This document shows, piece by piece, positions 1 to 7,912 of a stretch of DNA of 14,849 nt. The position numbers were made by a program, and so were the translations under genes. Under the pieces are notes generated by a model, which ran no database searches, was not told the origin of the DNA, and was given only the letters and a program-made list of their open reading frames with translations. Source of the stretch: Sphingobacteriaceae bacterium (GTDB taxonomy: Bacteria > Bacteroidota > Bacteroidia > B-17B0 > Aurantibacillaceae); the NCBI GenBank assembly GCA_025360355.1, contig JANYCL010000078.1, positions 1 to 14,849 on the forward strand, in the 5' to 3' direction. Positions within the stretch are counted from its first letter, which is position 1. Every line of letters begins with the position of its first letter.

Positions 1-2526
1 ATCGGTGCCATAAGGATTGGTTACCGTCATAGCAACTGTATAATTGCCGGGAGTATTATAACATATAACAGGGAATGAGGTTGTTATTGTATCAGGATTA
101 CCTCCGGGAGTAGCCCAGAAAGTTGTTTGTGGCTGACCTCCGCAAGATGTATTCATTAAAGTAATACAACCCTTTGTACAAATAGTGTCGTTAGCTGTAC
201 CGGTGGTGAAACTAGCAACCGGCGGATAACAATTAACAAGGCGAATAGTGACAGTATCTTTCTTGCTTTTACAACTCGGAATATTATTATAGGATAGCTG
301 ACAAGTATAAGTGATAAGAGCATTAGGAGAACATATACCTAGCGTAGGCTGTGCAATAACTGTGGAAGGAATTGCAGAACCTATATTTCCGGTATAAGGC
401 GACGGGTTACCAACCGCTGGGCCATTTGGTGTCCATGTGTAATTGTATGACATACCAACAGGCGGAGTTGAATTATTGATCGTAAGTGTAATTGTTGGGA
501 TAGAGGTCTGAGTGGGATTGTTAGTAGAATTACTTACACATACTGAATTACCTGTAATACCTAATGTATTTGTAGTTAAAGAAACAGTTTGTGTTGGAAC
601 CGGAACAACAGTTAAGGTTATTACTTTTGGTAATGACAAACAACCTGCACCCGTTTGACCGGTAATAGTGTATTGCGTAGTAACAGTCGGACTAGCTGTA
701 TTGGTGTATCCTGTAATGTTACTTAATGTAATTGGGGATGCCCATGTATAAGTGCCGGACGCGCCCATGCCTGAAGCAGTATAAGTGTACGCTTGTCCAA
801 AACAAATCACAGTATTGGTTGGTGTAACTGTTAATGTAGGGGGTGCGGTGACCGTTACATTAACAACAGTTATTGCAGTACACGAACCTGTCGCGCCAAA
901 CACAGTATATTGAGTACTGGTACTTGGTGTGGCACAAACATTAGGACCAAAAGTAGTATTGAGACCCACTGTAGGTGACCATGTATAATTTGTTGCGCCG
1001 GTAGCAACCATACTGATACAAGGAGCGCCAACACAGGTTGTAGCTGATGAAGGCGTAACTGAAATTGTTAAGGGAGTACCAATAATAACATTAGCTGTTG
1101 TTGTACCTGTACACCCGGTAACAGGATCTGTACCAACAATGTTATAAGTTTGATTTGTGAGTGGAGATGCAATAACTACCGATCCGCTTGAAGTATTTAA
1201 AGTTCCTCCAGGCGTCCATGAATAATTTGTTGCTCCAGTTGCAGTTAAAGTTGTGCTACCACCCGGACAGATCGTAAAATTACCTGTGACCATAACCGGC
1301 AACGATGGCAAGGCAGTAATACTTACGGTTGCTGAATTTGTACATGTGCCTGTTGTGCCAATGACGGTATAATTTTGTGATGTACTTGGATTCGCAATTA
1401 CAACAGAACCGGAAGTTGCACTTAAACCTGTACTTGGCGACCAAAAATATGTTGTAGCACCGGAAGCTGTAAGAGTTGCAGAGCTACCAGGACAAACTGC
1501 AGTTGCAGAAGCAACAACAGTAACAGTTGGAGTTGGATTAACTAAAATAGTTTGAGTAGTTGTCGCAGTGCCTGTGGCATCACTCGCTAAAATTGTAATT
1601 GAAAATGTACCCGCTGTTGGAAAAGTAATACTTGTAACTGCAGCATTCGGCGCAGTGAAAACAGGACCAGCCGGATTTGAAGTCCATGTAAAACCTGTAA
1701 GTGCAACGGTTGCCGGATTTGGTGTACACGTTGTACTAATTGTTGCACCGGAACAAATAGGACTTGGCAGAACAAAGTTTGGTGTAAACGTTGCGAGAAC
1801 TTTCATTGTAACATTATCAATCGCATAAGATGGATCAGTACCAACATTATCACCATTATTTACCCATCGGAAACCAACTCTTACGTTAGCTGCATTATTT
1901 GCAGCAGCAGGCATAGCAATAGTATAACTTGACCAAACACCTTGATTTGCTCCATTACATGGCACAACTGTACTCGAACAGGCAGCATTTCCGCAAGTTG
2001 TTTTTGCAGGATTGCCAAGGAAGGTCCAAGGACCGGCTGCTATTGAATAATAAACTGTACCATCATCAGATGCAGCTTGTCCGTTTTCTAAATATTCGAA
2101 GCCTAAAATAATATTTGTTTTACCGGTACAATTAATTACCGGTGATTCTGCACGTAGATCAGAGGCAATACCAGCGTTGTATATTGAACCGCAGTCACCA
2201 CTAGTACATAAAAAAGTTACAGAGCTTGAAGAATTACTAATATGCAAAGTTCTGTTTTGTGGTCCGGTTGAAAGACATCCATTCCCACAATTACCAACAC
2301 CCATGCCTGCTTCAGTTGCACTAATATAATATTCATCAGAGCCTGTTGATGGAGTATAACCGGGCATATAGGTTACAACCCACGGACCATTTCCGCTGGC
2401 ATTAACTCCGTTTCCTAATTGTAATTGATTACACCCCAAACCAAAAGTTTCTGTCCAAAATGGTACTTGGGAAAAACTCGCTGAAAATGTGAAAACAAAA
2501 ATTAAAAAGTAAAAAAATCTTTTCAT
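1..2526 (-). CDS. Large secreted protein with tandem Ig-like repeats and a PKD-like domain, C-terminus beyond the window
   Basis: The minus strand is open from an ATG at 2526-2524 to the window edge (842 codons, no stop), so the C-terminus is missing. Residues 1-20 form a signal peptide (MKRFF start, hydrophobic core, ending SFSQ). Residues 21 to about 240 are a Cys- and Asn-rich region I do not recognise. From about 260 a Thr/Ser/Val-rich beta-repeat region begins, with conserved Trp at 281, 362, 437, 516, 595 and 698. From about 766 a PKD-like domain starts (PVASFTTG, Trp804, then PGNYTVAMTVTNPYG). There are very few charged residues. Such proteins in this phylum are usually cell-surface adhesins exported by the type IX secretion system, with a sorting domain at the C-terminus; that part lies outside the window, so export route and function are inferred. 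It is divergent from the M23 peptidase gene. Confidence 0.85.
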   Translation of the reverse strand, partial: MKRFFYFLIFVFTFSASFSQVPFWTETFGLGCNQLQLGNGVNASGNGPWVVTYMPGYTPSTGSDEYYISATEAGMGVGNCGNGCLSTGPQNRTLHISNSSSSVTFLCTSGDCGSIYNAGIASDLRAESPVINCTGKTNIILGFEYLENGQAASDDGTVYYSIAAGPWTFLGNPAKTTCGNAACSSTVVPCNGANQGVWSSYTIAMPAAANNAANVRVGFRWVNNGDNVGTDPSYAIDNVTMKVLATFTPNFVLPSPICSGATISTTCTPNPATVALTGFTWTSNPAGPVFTAPNAAVTSITFPTAGTFSITILASDATGTATTTQTILVNPTPTVTVVASATAVCPGSSATLTASGATTYFWSPSTGLSATSGSVVIANPSTSQNYTVIGTTGTCTNSATVSITALPSLPVMVTGNFTICPGGSTTLTATGATNYSWTPGGTLNTSSGSVVIASPLTNQTYNIVGTDPVTGCTGTTTANVIIGTPLTISVTPSSATTCVGAPCISMVATGATNYTWSPTVGLNTTFGPNVCATPSTSTQYTVFGATGSCTAITVVNVTVTAPPTLTVTPTNTVICFGQAYTYTASGMGASGTYTWASPITLSNITGYTNTASPTVTTQYTITGQTGAGCLSLPKVITLTVVPVPTQTVSLTTNTLGITGNSVCVSNSTNNPTQTSIPTITLTINNSTPPVGMSYNYTWTPNGPAVGNPSPYTGNIGSAIPSTVIAQPTLGICSPNALITYTCQLSYNNIPSCKSKKDTVTIRLVNCYPPVASFTTGTANDTICTKGCITLMNTSCGGQPQTTFWATPGGNPDTITTSFPVICYNTPGNYTVAMTVTNPYGTD
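601..1539 (-). repeat. Four tandem 75-80-residue Ig-like protein repeats
   Basis: Within the large surface protein, residues 330-642 contain four consecutive units with Trp at 362, 437, 516 and 595 (spacing 75, 79, 79). Each unit follows the order: Cys-x-Gly, a strand ending in A-x-G-A-T/G-x-Y, W-x-P or similar, a stretch rich in T/S/V, A-x-P-x-x-x-x-x-Y, then V/I-x-G and a second Cys. The two Cys per unit could form a disulfide outside the cell. A more divergent unit lies around Trp281 and another around Trp698. The repeats are diverged at the DNA level, so this is an old protein-level array and not a recent nucleotide duplication. Confidence 0.8.
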
Positions 2527-2837
2527 ACTATGTTAGTTATTTAAAAACTACTAAGTTAAGCTTGTATTCGTTTGAACCGCATTTTCTTACTCATTACAAA
2601 TACCGCTTCACTAAGTGGTAAATATAAGAATAATAAAATACATTTAAAATGTTAAAATCACATAGATTTTGAACACATTGCTACTCATATTTCAACCTGT
2701 ACGCGCATAAATCTAAAATGGTTGGTTATTTTAGAAAATTATTGGAAAATACCCAATTGTTCATAACTTTAAGGCTTTTTAGCATATTTTAAATTAGGTT
2801 TTCTCGTAAAATAGTAAAACTTTGCAAAACTCGAAAA
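2527..2837. promoter_or_regulatory. Divergent AT-rich intergenic region with weak promoter candidates
   Basis: These 311 bases separate the repeat-protein gene (minus) from the M23 peptidase gene (plus) and carry no credible ORF or RNA gene. For the plus strand there are two near-matches to the Bacteroidota -7 box TAnnTTTG: TAACTTTA at 2764-2771, with TTGG 18 bases upstream at 2742-2745, and AAACTTTG at 2817-2824, which would leave a leader of only 13 bases. On the minus strand I see no clear full match. Both promoters must lie here, because the two genes start at the edges of the gap. Confidence 0.4.
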
Positions 2838-3806
2838 ATGAAGGCCATCCCAAATACCTTATTTTTGACGCTAGTTATAGCCGTTTTCGCTTGTACAACA
2901 GTATCTGCGGGGGTTTTAGACGACCGTAATAAACCGGGCGATGATAAGAAGGCAAAGGCTAAACGAACCGATACAACAGCCAATAACAATACTGTTTTAA
3001 TAGATAATGAGGAAGATAGTCCTGATACCACATTGATCCTTTTCCCATCTAACGATCTTTACTCAAATTGGGACACAACAATTGTTCATCCATACCATTT
3101 TGCTGATTGTTTCCGAATGGATTCTGTTTCTATTTGTCTTGTAAATAATAACGAAAATAATTTCGTAATGCCTTTTAAAGGTATGATAACCAGTCAGTTC
3201 GGCTGGAGAAGATACCGCCCTCATTATGGTACTGATATTGATCTTGAGATCGGAGATACAGTTGTTTCCGCTTTCGATGGCATGGTTCGTATTGCGAAAT
3301 CGCATGTTCAAGGTTATGGGAATGTTGTTATTATCCGTCACGATAACGGACTGGAAACTGTGTACGCACATTTATCAAAATTATTGGTTGAGCCCGGCCA
3401 AAAAATTAAAGCCGGTGAATTTTTAGGACTTGGAGGAAACACAGGCCGATCGTATGGCGCTCATTTGCATTTTGAAATGCGTTATTTAGGCCAAGCATTA
3501 GACACCGAAGATTTTATTGATTTTGCATCAGGTAATTTAAAATCATATGAATTCACATTGCGCAAAACAGATGTTGAAACTAAATATGATCTAAGAGCAT
3601 TACATTCTCGTCACCGCCGTGATGTTGGTGCTATCAGTTATGTCAAAACAAAAAACGGAAATTCTTATAAAGTTTATAGAGTTAGACAAGGAGATAGTTT
3701 AGGAAGAATTGCTCAGCATTGTCACACAACAATAAATGCACTTTGCAAAAAGAATGGCATTAAACCAACAAAAGTTCTTCAGGTTGGTCAAAAATTAAAA
3801 GTATAA
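2838..3806 (+). CDS. Secreted M23 family metallopeptidase with C-terminal LysM domain
   Basis: 322 residues. Residues 1-24 form a signal peptide (MKAIPNTL start, ending VSAG), followed by a Lys/Asp/Asn-rich low-complexity linker. The lysostaphin-like M23 domain spans about 112-225. The HxxxD zinc motif is at H129 and D133 (HYGTD), the AHL histidine is H178, and the HxH motif is H209/H211 (HLHFE), so all catalytic residues are present. A LysM domain at about 277-322 (YRVRQGDSLGRIA then VGQKLKV) should bind peptidoglycan. The expected role is an endopeptidase that cuts peptidoglycan cross-bridges or stem peptides in the periplasm during growth or division. The actual bond cut cannot be read from sequence. 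It is transcribed alone and ends 10 bases from the convergent TauE gene, with no visible terminator between them. Confidence 0.93.
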   Translation: MKAIPNTLFLTLVIAVFACTTVSAGVLDDRNKPGDDKKAKAKRTDTTANNNTVLIDNEEDSPDTTLILFPSNDLYSNWDTTIVHPYHFADCFRMDSVSICLVNNNENNFVMPFKGMITSQFGWRRYRPHYGTDIDLEIGDTVVSAFDGMVRIAKSHVQGYGNVVIIRHDNGLETVYAHLSKLLVEPGQKIKAGEFLGLGGNTGRSYGAHLHFEMRYLGQALDTEDFIDFASGNLKSYEFTLRKTDVETKYDLRALHSRHRRDVGAISYVKTKNGNSYKVYRVRQGDSLGRIAQHCHTTINALCKKNGIKPTKVLQVGQKLKV

Positions 3807-3816
3807 TTCAAGGATT

Positions 3817-4593
3817 TTATTTGTTGAGGATCCCGCTAATTATCAATAGCGAAATGATGCCCATAAAAACAAACACGAACCATTTTATAAAACCGTAAGT
3901 TGTTTTCTTGAGCAATTTACTTCCCGCAAAAGCACCGATCCATGCTGCAACAATTGCACTAATTAGTAATTGATAGTTTTGGGAAATTATTTCTTTGTTG
4001 ATGGACGTAGAATAAATACTTAGTCGTGCAATGTCAACTAAACAAGCAATTGCAATTCCTGTTCCAATAAAAACTTCTTTTTCTAAATTTAAGCGTACTA
4101 AAAAAGCACTGCGTAATGCGCCTTGGTGACCGGATAATCCTCCAAAAAATCCGCTTAATGCCCCACCCCATATTAAATTATTTTTTCCGAAACTTATATT
4201 TTTAAAATATGGGATCACTTCCCATAATGAAAACAACAACATTAAAATACCAATGATAAATCCAACAATGCTAACCGAAAAAGCATGTCCGCTAATACTA
4301 TAAGAAAACAATGGCACCGTGCCAGTAAAAAAATTCAATAACCATGCACCTAAAAACGCAAGTAACAATGAAGGAATCCCAAAAGTTAAAACAATTTTAA
4401 CGTTGATGTTTTTATACACTAAAAAAAACTTGAAAATATTATTGAGAAAGTGAACGATCGCTGTTAATGCTAAGGATGTTTCCAGATCAAAAAATAATGC
4501 GAAAACAGGAAGTAATAATGTTCCTAAACCGAATCCGGAAAAAAAAGTAAGTAGCGATGCAAGTAATGATACAACAGCTATTATTAAAAACAT
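3817..4593 (-). CDS. TauE/SafE family inner-membrane permease
   Basis: 258 residues, strongly hydrophobic, with about eight membrane segments (roughly 1-19, 20-35, 41-60, 67-86, 107-124, 140-155, 174-194, 207-225 and 235-256). The family's two half-repeats are visible: GFGLGTLLLP at 20-29, and the pore-like GGLSGHQGALRS at 151-162. Proteins of this family are proposed to move sulfite, sulfoacetate or other small organosulfur anions; the substrate here is unknown. The start ATG overlaps the stop of the upstream kinase-like gene (TAATG), so the two are probably translationally coupled and in one transcript. No sulfur-metabolism genes are nearby. Family assignment is firm, substrate is not. Confidence 0.88.
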   Translation of the reverse strand: MFLIIAVVSLLASLLTFFSGFGLGTLLLPVFALFFDLETSLALTAIVHFLNNIFKFFLVYKNINVKIVLTFGIPSLLLAFLGAWLLNFFTGTVPLFSYSISGHAFSVSIVGFIIGILMLLFSLWEVIPYFKNISFGKNNLIWGGALSGFFGGLSGHQGALRSAFLVRLNLEKEVFIGTGIAIACLVDIARLSIYSTSINKEIISQNYQLLISAIVAAWIGAFAGSKLLKKTTYGFIKWFVFVFMGIISLLIISGILNK

Positions 4594-5444
4594 TACAATA
4601 CGGATTGATGATATTCAATAAGTCCGTCGATGGGCGACTTAATAACTTTACCTAATTTATATCCTTGCTCGTCGGAAACCTCAGTTAAAATATCTTTATA
4701 GAAAAAACCTATTGAGCCGACGGAATTAACTTTGTATTTTTTTGAATCAGTGTATTTAGAAACTTGTTTATTGAAAAAATCAACGAAGCAACTTTTTATA
4801 AGCGAGCGTACAAAAGGATCTTTAATATTTAAAGCTGCAAAACCGCTAACCGATGCCAAATAACGGCTTGGCATTCCTTTCTTATAAACGTTATCCAAAA
4901 TTTCTTCGCGGTGATATCCTTGGGCTTCGAATGCAGTTCTTATTTCCTTTGGCATTTCATTATCGAAATAAGCTTGAATAAAACGCATACCGATATTTGC
5001 TCCGCTACCGTGATCGCCAAATAAATACCCGACTGAAGGAACATTTTCGACCACATTTTTCCCATCATACAAACAACTGTTGCTTCCGGTTCCTAAAATG
5101 CATGCAATTCCCGGATCCTGTCCGCATAAAGCGCGCGCTGCCGCTAAAAGGTCATGATGGATGGCAATATTTTTCAGATCCAATGAATTATGGATCCCGT
5201 CTAAAACGATTTTACAATTCTCGTCATTTGAGCATCCTGCGCCATAATAATAAACGTGCTCGATCTTAGAAATATAGTCTTTTAAATAAGGCTTTAGGTT
5301 AAGGTTTATTTGGTAAGAAATTTGTTCTTTGGTTTGAAAATAAGGGTTAAAACCAATTGTTTTTAAATTTGTGAGGATCTTTTCCCGATCAATTAGAACC
5401 CAGTCTGTTTTGGTGGAACCGCTATCTGCAATCAGAGTAAGCAT
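4593..5444 (-). CDS. BadF/BadG/BcrA/BcrD-type ATPase, N-acetylglucosamine kinase-like
   Basis: 283 residues with the sugar-kinase/actin (ASKHA) fold motifs. The phosphate-1 loop is ADSGSTKTDW (6-15). HHD at 96-98 is a candidate catalytic Asp98. GTGSNS at 118-123 is phosphate-2, GDHGSGANIG at 143-152 follows, and the adenosine motif is VGSIGFFYKD (242-251). Length matches Bacteroidota proteins annotated as N-acetylglucosamine kinases, which phosphorylate GlcNAc or a related amino sugar during cell-wall recycling. The BadF family name also covers (R)-2-hydroxyglutaryl-CoA dehydratase activators, but these need a Cys-ligated [4Fe-4S] cluster at the subunit interface, and no such Cys motif is evident. 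The start is 30 bases downstream of the rpsP terminator with no clear promoter box. It is followed directly by the TauE permease. Confidence 0.85.
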   Translation of the reverse strand: MLTLIADSGSTKTDWVLIDREKILTNLKTIGFNPYFQTKEQISYQINLNLKPYLKDYISKIEHVYYYGAGCSNDENCKIVLDGIHNSLDLKNIAIHHDLLAAARALCGQDPGIACILGTGSNSCLYDGKNVVENVPSVGYLFGDHGSGANIGMRFIQAYFDNEMPKEIRTAFEAQGYHREEILDNVYKKGMPSRYLASVSGFAALNIKDPFVRSLIKSCFVDFFNKQVSKYTDSKKYKVNSVGSIGFFYKDILTEVSDEQGYKLGKVIKSPIDGLIEYHQSVL

Positions 5445-5474
5445 CGAATTTAAATTGTTTTAGTAAATTATACG

Positions 5475-5508
5475 AAAAAAAAGCCCCTGAGTTACAGGAG
5501 CTTTTTTT
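5475..5508. terminator. Rho-independent terminator after rpsP, T-rich on both strands
   Basis: The stem AGCCCCTG (5482-5489) pairs with CAGGAGCT (5495-5502) around the loop AGTTA, with one C/A mismatch. It is flanked by eight A before and seven T after, so it can act on either strand. On the minus strand it lies 14-47 bases beyond the rpsP stop and ends before the kinase-like gene. It should separate rpsP from that gene, although readthrough may still feed it. Confidence 0.85.
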
Positions 5509-5521
5509 AATTTATTTGTAA

Positions 5522-6052
5522 TTAAGCTGGATCTTCAGTTGTAGTCTCTGCGGCCGGTGTCTCCGGGGTTTCAACCACAGGAGTTTCTGTAACTACTGCA
5601 ACTTTTGCTGCAATCTTAGCTGCTTTTGCCTCTTTAGAAGCTACTTCAGCTTTTAAAGCTGCTGTTTTCTTCTTAGTTTCATCGCCTGCTAAACGGTCTT
5701 TTTTCGTACCTATTTTGCCGTCTTTTTCTTCTAACCACTTGCTGAACTTTTGGTTCGCTTGGTCTTCAGTTAAAGCGCCTTTTTTAACACCTTCTAAAAG
5801 GTGTTTTTTAAGCATAATACCTTTGTAGGATAAGATAGCTCTGCAAGTATCAGTTGGTTGAGCACCTTTCATAACCCAGTCAAGGATCTTATCAAAATCA
5901 ATGTCTATAGTTGCAGGATTGGTGCTAGGGTTATAAACGCCTAATTTTTCAATGAATTTTCCATCACGTGGTGCACGACCATCCGCAACTACTACGTGGA
6001 AAAAAGCTGAATCCTTTTTACCATGTCTTTGTAGTCTAATCTTTACTGCCAT
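5522..6052 (-). CDS. rpsP: 30S ribosomal protein bS16
   Basis: 176 residues. The bS16 core is residues 1 to about 82 (VKIRLQRHGKK at 3-13, VVADGRAPRDGKFIEKLG, GAQPTDT, then the SYKG end). It is followed by a long extension: a Lys/Glu-rich helix segment, an Ala/Lys-rich stretch at about 130-150, and an acidic Thr/Pro/Glu tail ending EDPA. bS16 is about 80-90 residues in E. coli, and an extended tail is usual in Bacteroidota. It binds 16S rRNA and is needed for 30S assembly. The start ATG gives the conserved MAVKIRLQR N-terminus. The usual partner rimM is not downstream; a terminator follows instead. Confidence 0.98.
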   Translation of the reverse strand: MAVKIRLQRHGKKDSAFFHVVVADGRAPRDGKFIEKLGVYNPSTNPATIDIDFDKILDWVMKGAQPTDTCRAILSYKGIMLKKHLLEGVKKGALTEDQANQKFSKWLEEKDGKIGTKKDRLAGDETKKKTAALKAEVASKEAKAAKIAAKVAVVTETPVVETPETPAAETTTEDPA

Positions 6053-6075
6053 ATTTTTAGTTTTAAATTGGGGTG

Positions 6076-6107
6076 CAAATATCGTAAGTTTTTATGGTTT
6101 TTACAAA
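6076..6107 (-). promoter_or_regulatory. Bacteroidota-type promoter for rpsP
   Basis: Reading the minus strand, TTTG (6107-6104) is followed 20 bases later by GATATTTG (6083-6076), one mismatch from TAnnTTTG. The -7 box lies 24 bases upstream of the rpsP start, and the -33/-7 spacing fits the consensus for the primary sigma factor of this phylum. Confidence 0.6.
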
Positions 6108-6143
6108 AAAAATTGGCAATTCGTTTAGATTCGCAAAATTTTA

Positions 6144-6151
6144 TACCTTTG
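6144..6151 (+). promoter_or_regulatory. -7 promoter box of the universal stress protein gene
   Basis: TACCTTTG is a full match to TAnnTTTG, 22 bases before the ATG at 6174. A degenerate -33 (TTTA, 6124-6127) lies 16 bases upstream. It is divergent from the rpsP promoter within a 121-base gap. Confidence 0.6.
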
Positions 6152-6173
6152 TCACTTATAAAAACTTAACCTT

Positions 6174-7004
6174 ATGCAAGTTAAAGAAAGAGGCGTCGTA
6201 TTAATTCCAATTGATTTTACAGAACAATCATTATTAGCAATTAAGCAATCCTATAATCTTGCAAAATACACCCACTCCAAGCTGGTAATTTTACACGTTT
6301 ACTCAAAAGCCGGACAGGAACGCTATGAAGAATTAACTAAATTAGTTAAGCAAACAGAAGCAGAATCAGGCTTGGTTCCTGTTGAGTTTTTAAACGTTAA
6401 AGGTGATGTTTACACTGAAACCGATCGCGTTGCAGAAGAATTAAAAGCTACTTTAGTTGTTGTTGGTTTAGAAAGCCATATGAAGTTTAAAGATGTTTTT
6501 GGTGCTAGCGCTTCTAAATTGATCCGTAAAGCTCCTTGTCCAATCGTTACCATCCGCGGTAAAGAACACCGTGATGGTTGTGAGAATATATTATTACCGT
6601 TAGACTTATCACGCGAGTCACGCGAGAAAGTTGACATGGCTGTTCAGTTTGCTAAATATTTCGGTGCTTCTATTCGTATTTTATCGGTGTTTAGTCCGAG
6701 CGATCTAGCTTACGAAAATCAATTATTAGCTTATGCTCACCAAGTAAAACAATTCATTAAAGGCAAAAATATTTCTTGTACAAACAAATCAATTGCCAGC
6801 GATCATATTGCAGAAACTGTTGTTGAATACGCGAACAAAATTGAAGCAGATCTTATCATGATCATGAATAAAACTGATCTAAGCGTTAAAGAATTTTTTA
6901 GCGGTACAGCTGCTCAGCATATTGTTGACATCAGCAATATTCCTGTAATGACTGTTAACCCAATGAAGCGCGAACAAATGACGCACTTCGGAACAGGTTT
7001 CTAA
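6174..7004 (+). CDS. Universal stress protein with two tandem UspA domains
   Basis: 276 residues with two UspA (Rossmann-like) domains at about 5-128 and 136-262. Each starts with a strand and an Asp (IPIDFTEQS with Asp14; LPLDLSRES with Asp144) and ends in the typical helix-strand (ASKLIRKAPCPIVTI; AAQHIVDISNIPVMTV). Domain 1 keeps part of the nucleotide-binding loop (G98, then FGASASK at 109-115). Domain 2 has Asn232 where the first Gly of that loop would be and keeps FSGTAA (242-247), so the domains may differ in ATP binding. The protein is cytosolic and probably involved in stress survival; the partner is unknown. It is a single-gene transcript, convergent with the outer-membrane protein gene 14 bases downstream, with no visible terminator. 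Confidence 0.93.
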   Translation: MQVKERGVVLIPIDFTEQSLLAIKQSYNLAKYTHSKLVILHVYSKAGQERYEELTKLVKQTEAESGLVPVEFLNVKGDVYTETDRVAEELKATLVVVGLESHMKFKDVFGASASKLIRKAPCPIVTIRGKEHRDGCENILLPLDLSRESREKVDMAVQFAKYFGASIRILSVFSPSDLAYENQLLAYAHQVKQFIKGKNISCTNKSIASDHIAETVVEYANKIEADLIMIMNKTDLSVKEFFSGTAAQHIVDISNIPVMTVNPMKREQMTHFGTGF

Positions 7005-7018
7005 ATTCTGATTAATTT

Positions 7019-7912
7019 TTATTTAAGATTTGGAGTATAACCGAACGTTTTACTTTTATCTTTTCTTCCACCTATCACAAATCCCAGTTGCGCGGTTAAC
7101 TGAAATGTGTAAAAGCTATGATTAGCTGTTCCATTTCCTTTTCCTAATACTAAAACTTTCATATAATCAGCAGCGCTTCCTTTCGCCATTAATTCAAATG
7201 AACCGTAAGTTAAAAATTCCATTCTCAAACCGGTTTCTACAGCTGCAATAACTCCTGCAACGTGCCATTTATTATTTAAACGTTCACCAAATAAAGTGAC
7301 ATCTGTTCTTGGTATTACAATTCCCGCACCGGGTTTTACTACCCAGCCTAAATTAAATTTATTGGTTCCTCCAATGATCTTCCATCGTTTCAAAAAATTA
7401 AAACACAAAAAATTGGCGCCATCCGTGTGTTCAAAATGTAAAAGATTATTTGGATCAAGAATCGTATCCTTATCAACACTCGTTCCATTGAACTGTCCTT
7501 TAATATGAAGTTTTTGCCAATCATCGACAACATATTTAGTGTGATCAAAATTTACTTCAATACCAATATCATTTCTATTATTAAAGTAATATCCTAAATG
7601 ACAAGCAAACTGCGGAACCGTAATGTTAACCACATCTTTTATCAATCCGAAATCTGCGCGGTCGTGTGCTGTTGCATTGTAAATAGTAAAATCGTAATCG
7701 TTATATCTTCCTGTTGCTTCGTGGAATTTATTTGTATTATCTTTTAAGTGAATGTTGCTTTTAGAGAACCATGCTCTGGTATAACCCCATGAAAAATAAA
7801 AAGAGCCCTTCTTTTTTGGAGTTAGGTATTTATTTAAAGAATCTTTCTGCGAAAAGCAATTCACAAAAAACAAAACTAAAATTATTGCAGGTATGATTCG
7901 TTTTACTTTCAC
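7019..7912 (-). CDS. Outer-membrane beta-barrel protein, family not recognised
   Basis: 297 residues with a signal peptide (Lys/Arg start, hydrophobic 6-18, ending CFSQ at 19-22). The rest alternates aromatic/hydrophobic and polar residues with many Gly, as in outer-membrane barrels, e.g. CHLGYYFNNRNDIGIEVNF and a final strand pair TFQLTAQLGFVIGG. I do not recognise the family and give no function. The start is a GTG whose last two bases form the tsaE stop (GTGA, 4-base overlap), so translation is probably coupled to tsaE. No downstream ATG restores a signal peptide, which supports the GTG. It is the last gene of the porX-tsaE transcript. Confidence 0.75.
   Translation of the reverse strand: MKVKRIIPAIILVLFFVNCFSQKDSLNKYLTPKKKGSFYFSWGYTRAWFSKSNIHLKDNTNKFHEATGRYNDYDFTIYNATAHDRADFGLIKDVVNITVPQFACHLGYYFNNRNDIGIEVNFDHTKYVVDDWQKLHIKGQFNGTSVDKDTILDPNNLLHFEHTDGANFLCFNFLKRWKIIGGTNKFNLGWVVKPGAGIVIPRTDVTLFGERLNNKWHVAGVIAAVETGLRMEFLTYGSFELMAKGSAADYMKVLVLGKGNGTANHSFYTFQLTAQLGFVIGGRKDKSKTFGYTPNLK

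Noticed and set aside
601..1539. Periodic sequence read as a CRISPR or DNA satellite
   Set aside because: The periodicity is at protein level (75-80 codons) with diverged DNA, and the frame stays open throughout.
1568..1828. Plus-strand open frame of 86 codons
   Set aside because: It lies antisense inside the Ig-like repeats of the large minus-strand protein; its Val/Ala/Gly-rich content mirrors the repeat codons, and it has no promoter or recognisable domain.
1929..2111. Plus-strand open frame of 60 codons
   Set aside because: Antisense to the continuous 842-codon frame; no start signal or family features.
2527..2837. Possible small RNA or riboswitch in the 311-base gap
   Set aside because: The gap is AT-rich, with no stable GC stem, terminator or known riboswitch core that I could see.
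3063..3371. Minus-strand open frame of 102 codons
   Set aside because: Antisense to the M23 catalytic domain, which is clearly the real coding strand.
4997..5269. Plus-strand open frame of 90 codons
   Set aside because: Antisense to conserved motifs of the kinase-like gene, including GTGSNS and GDHGSG; composition looks like a shadow frame.
7019..7912. Lipoprotein reading of the barrel protein because of Cys19
   Set aside because: The residues before Cys (FFVN) do not form a lipobox and there is a better signal peptidase I-type end at CFSQ.
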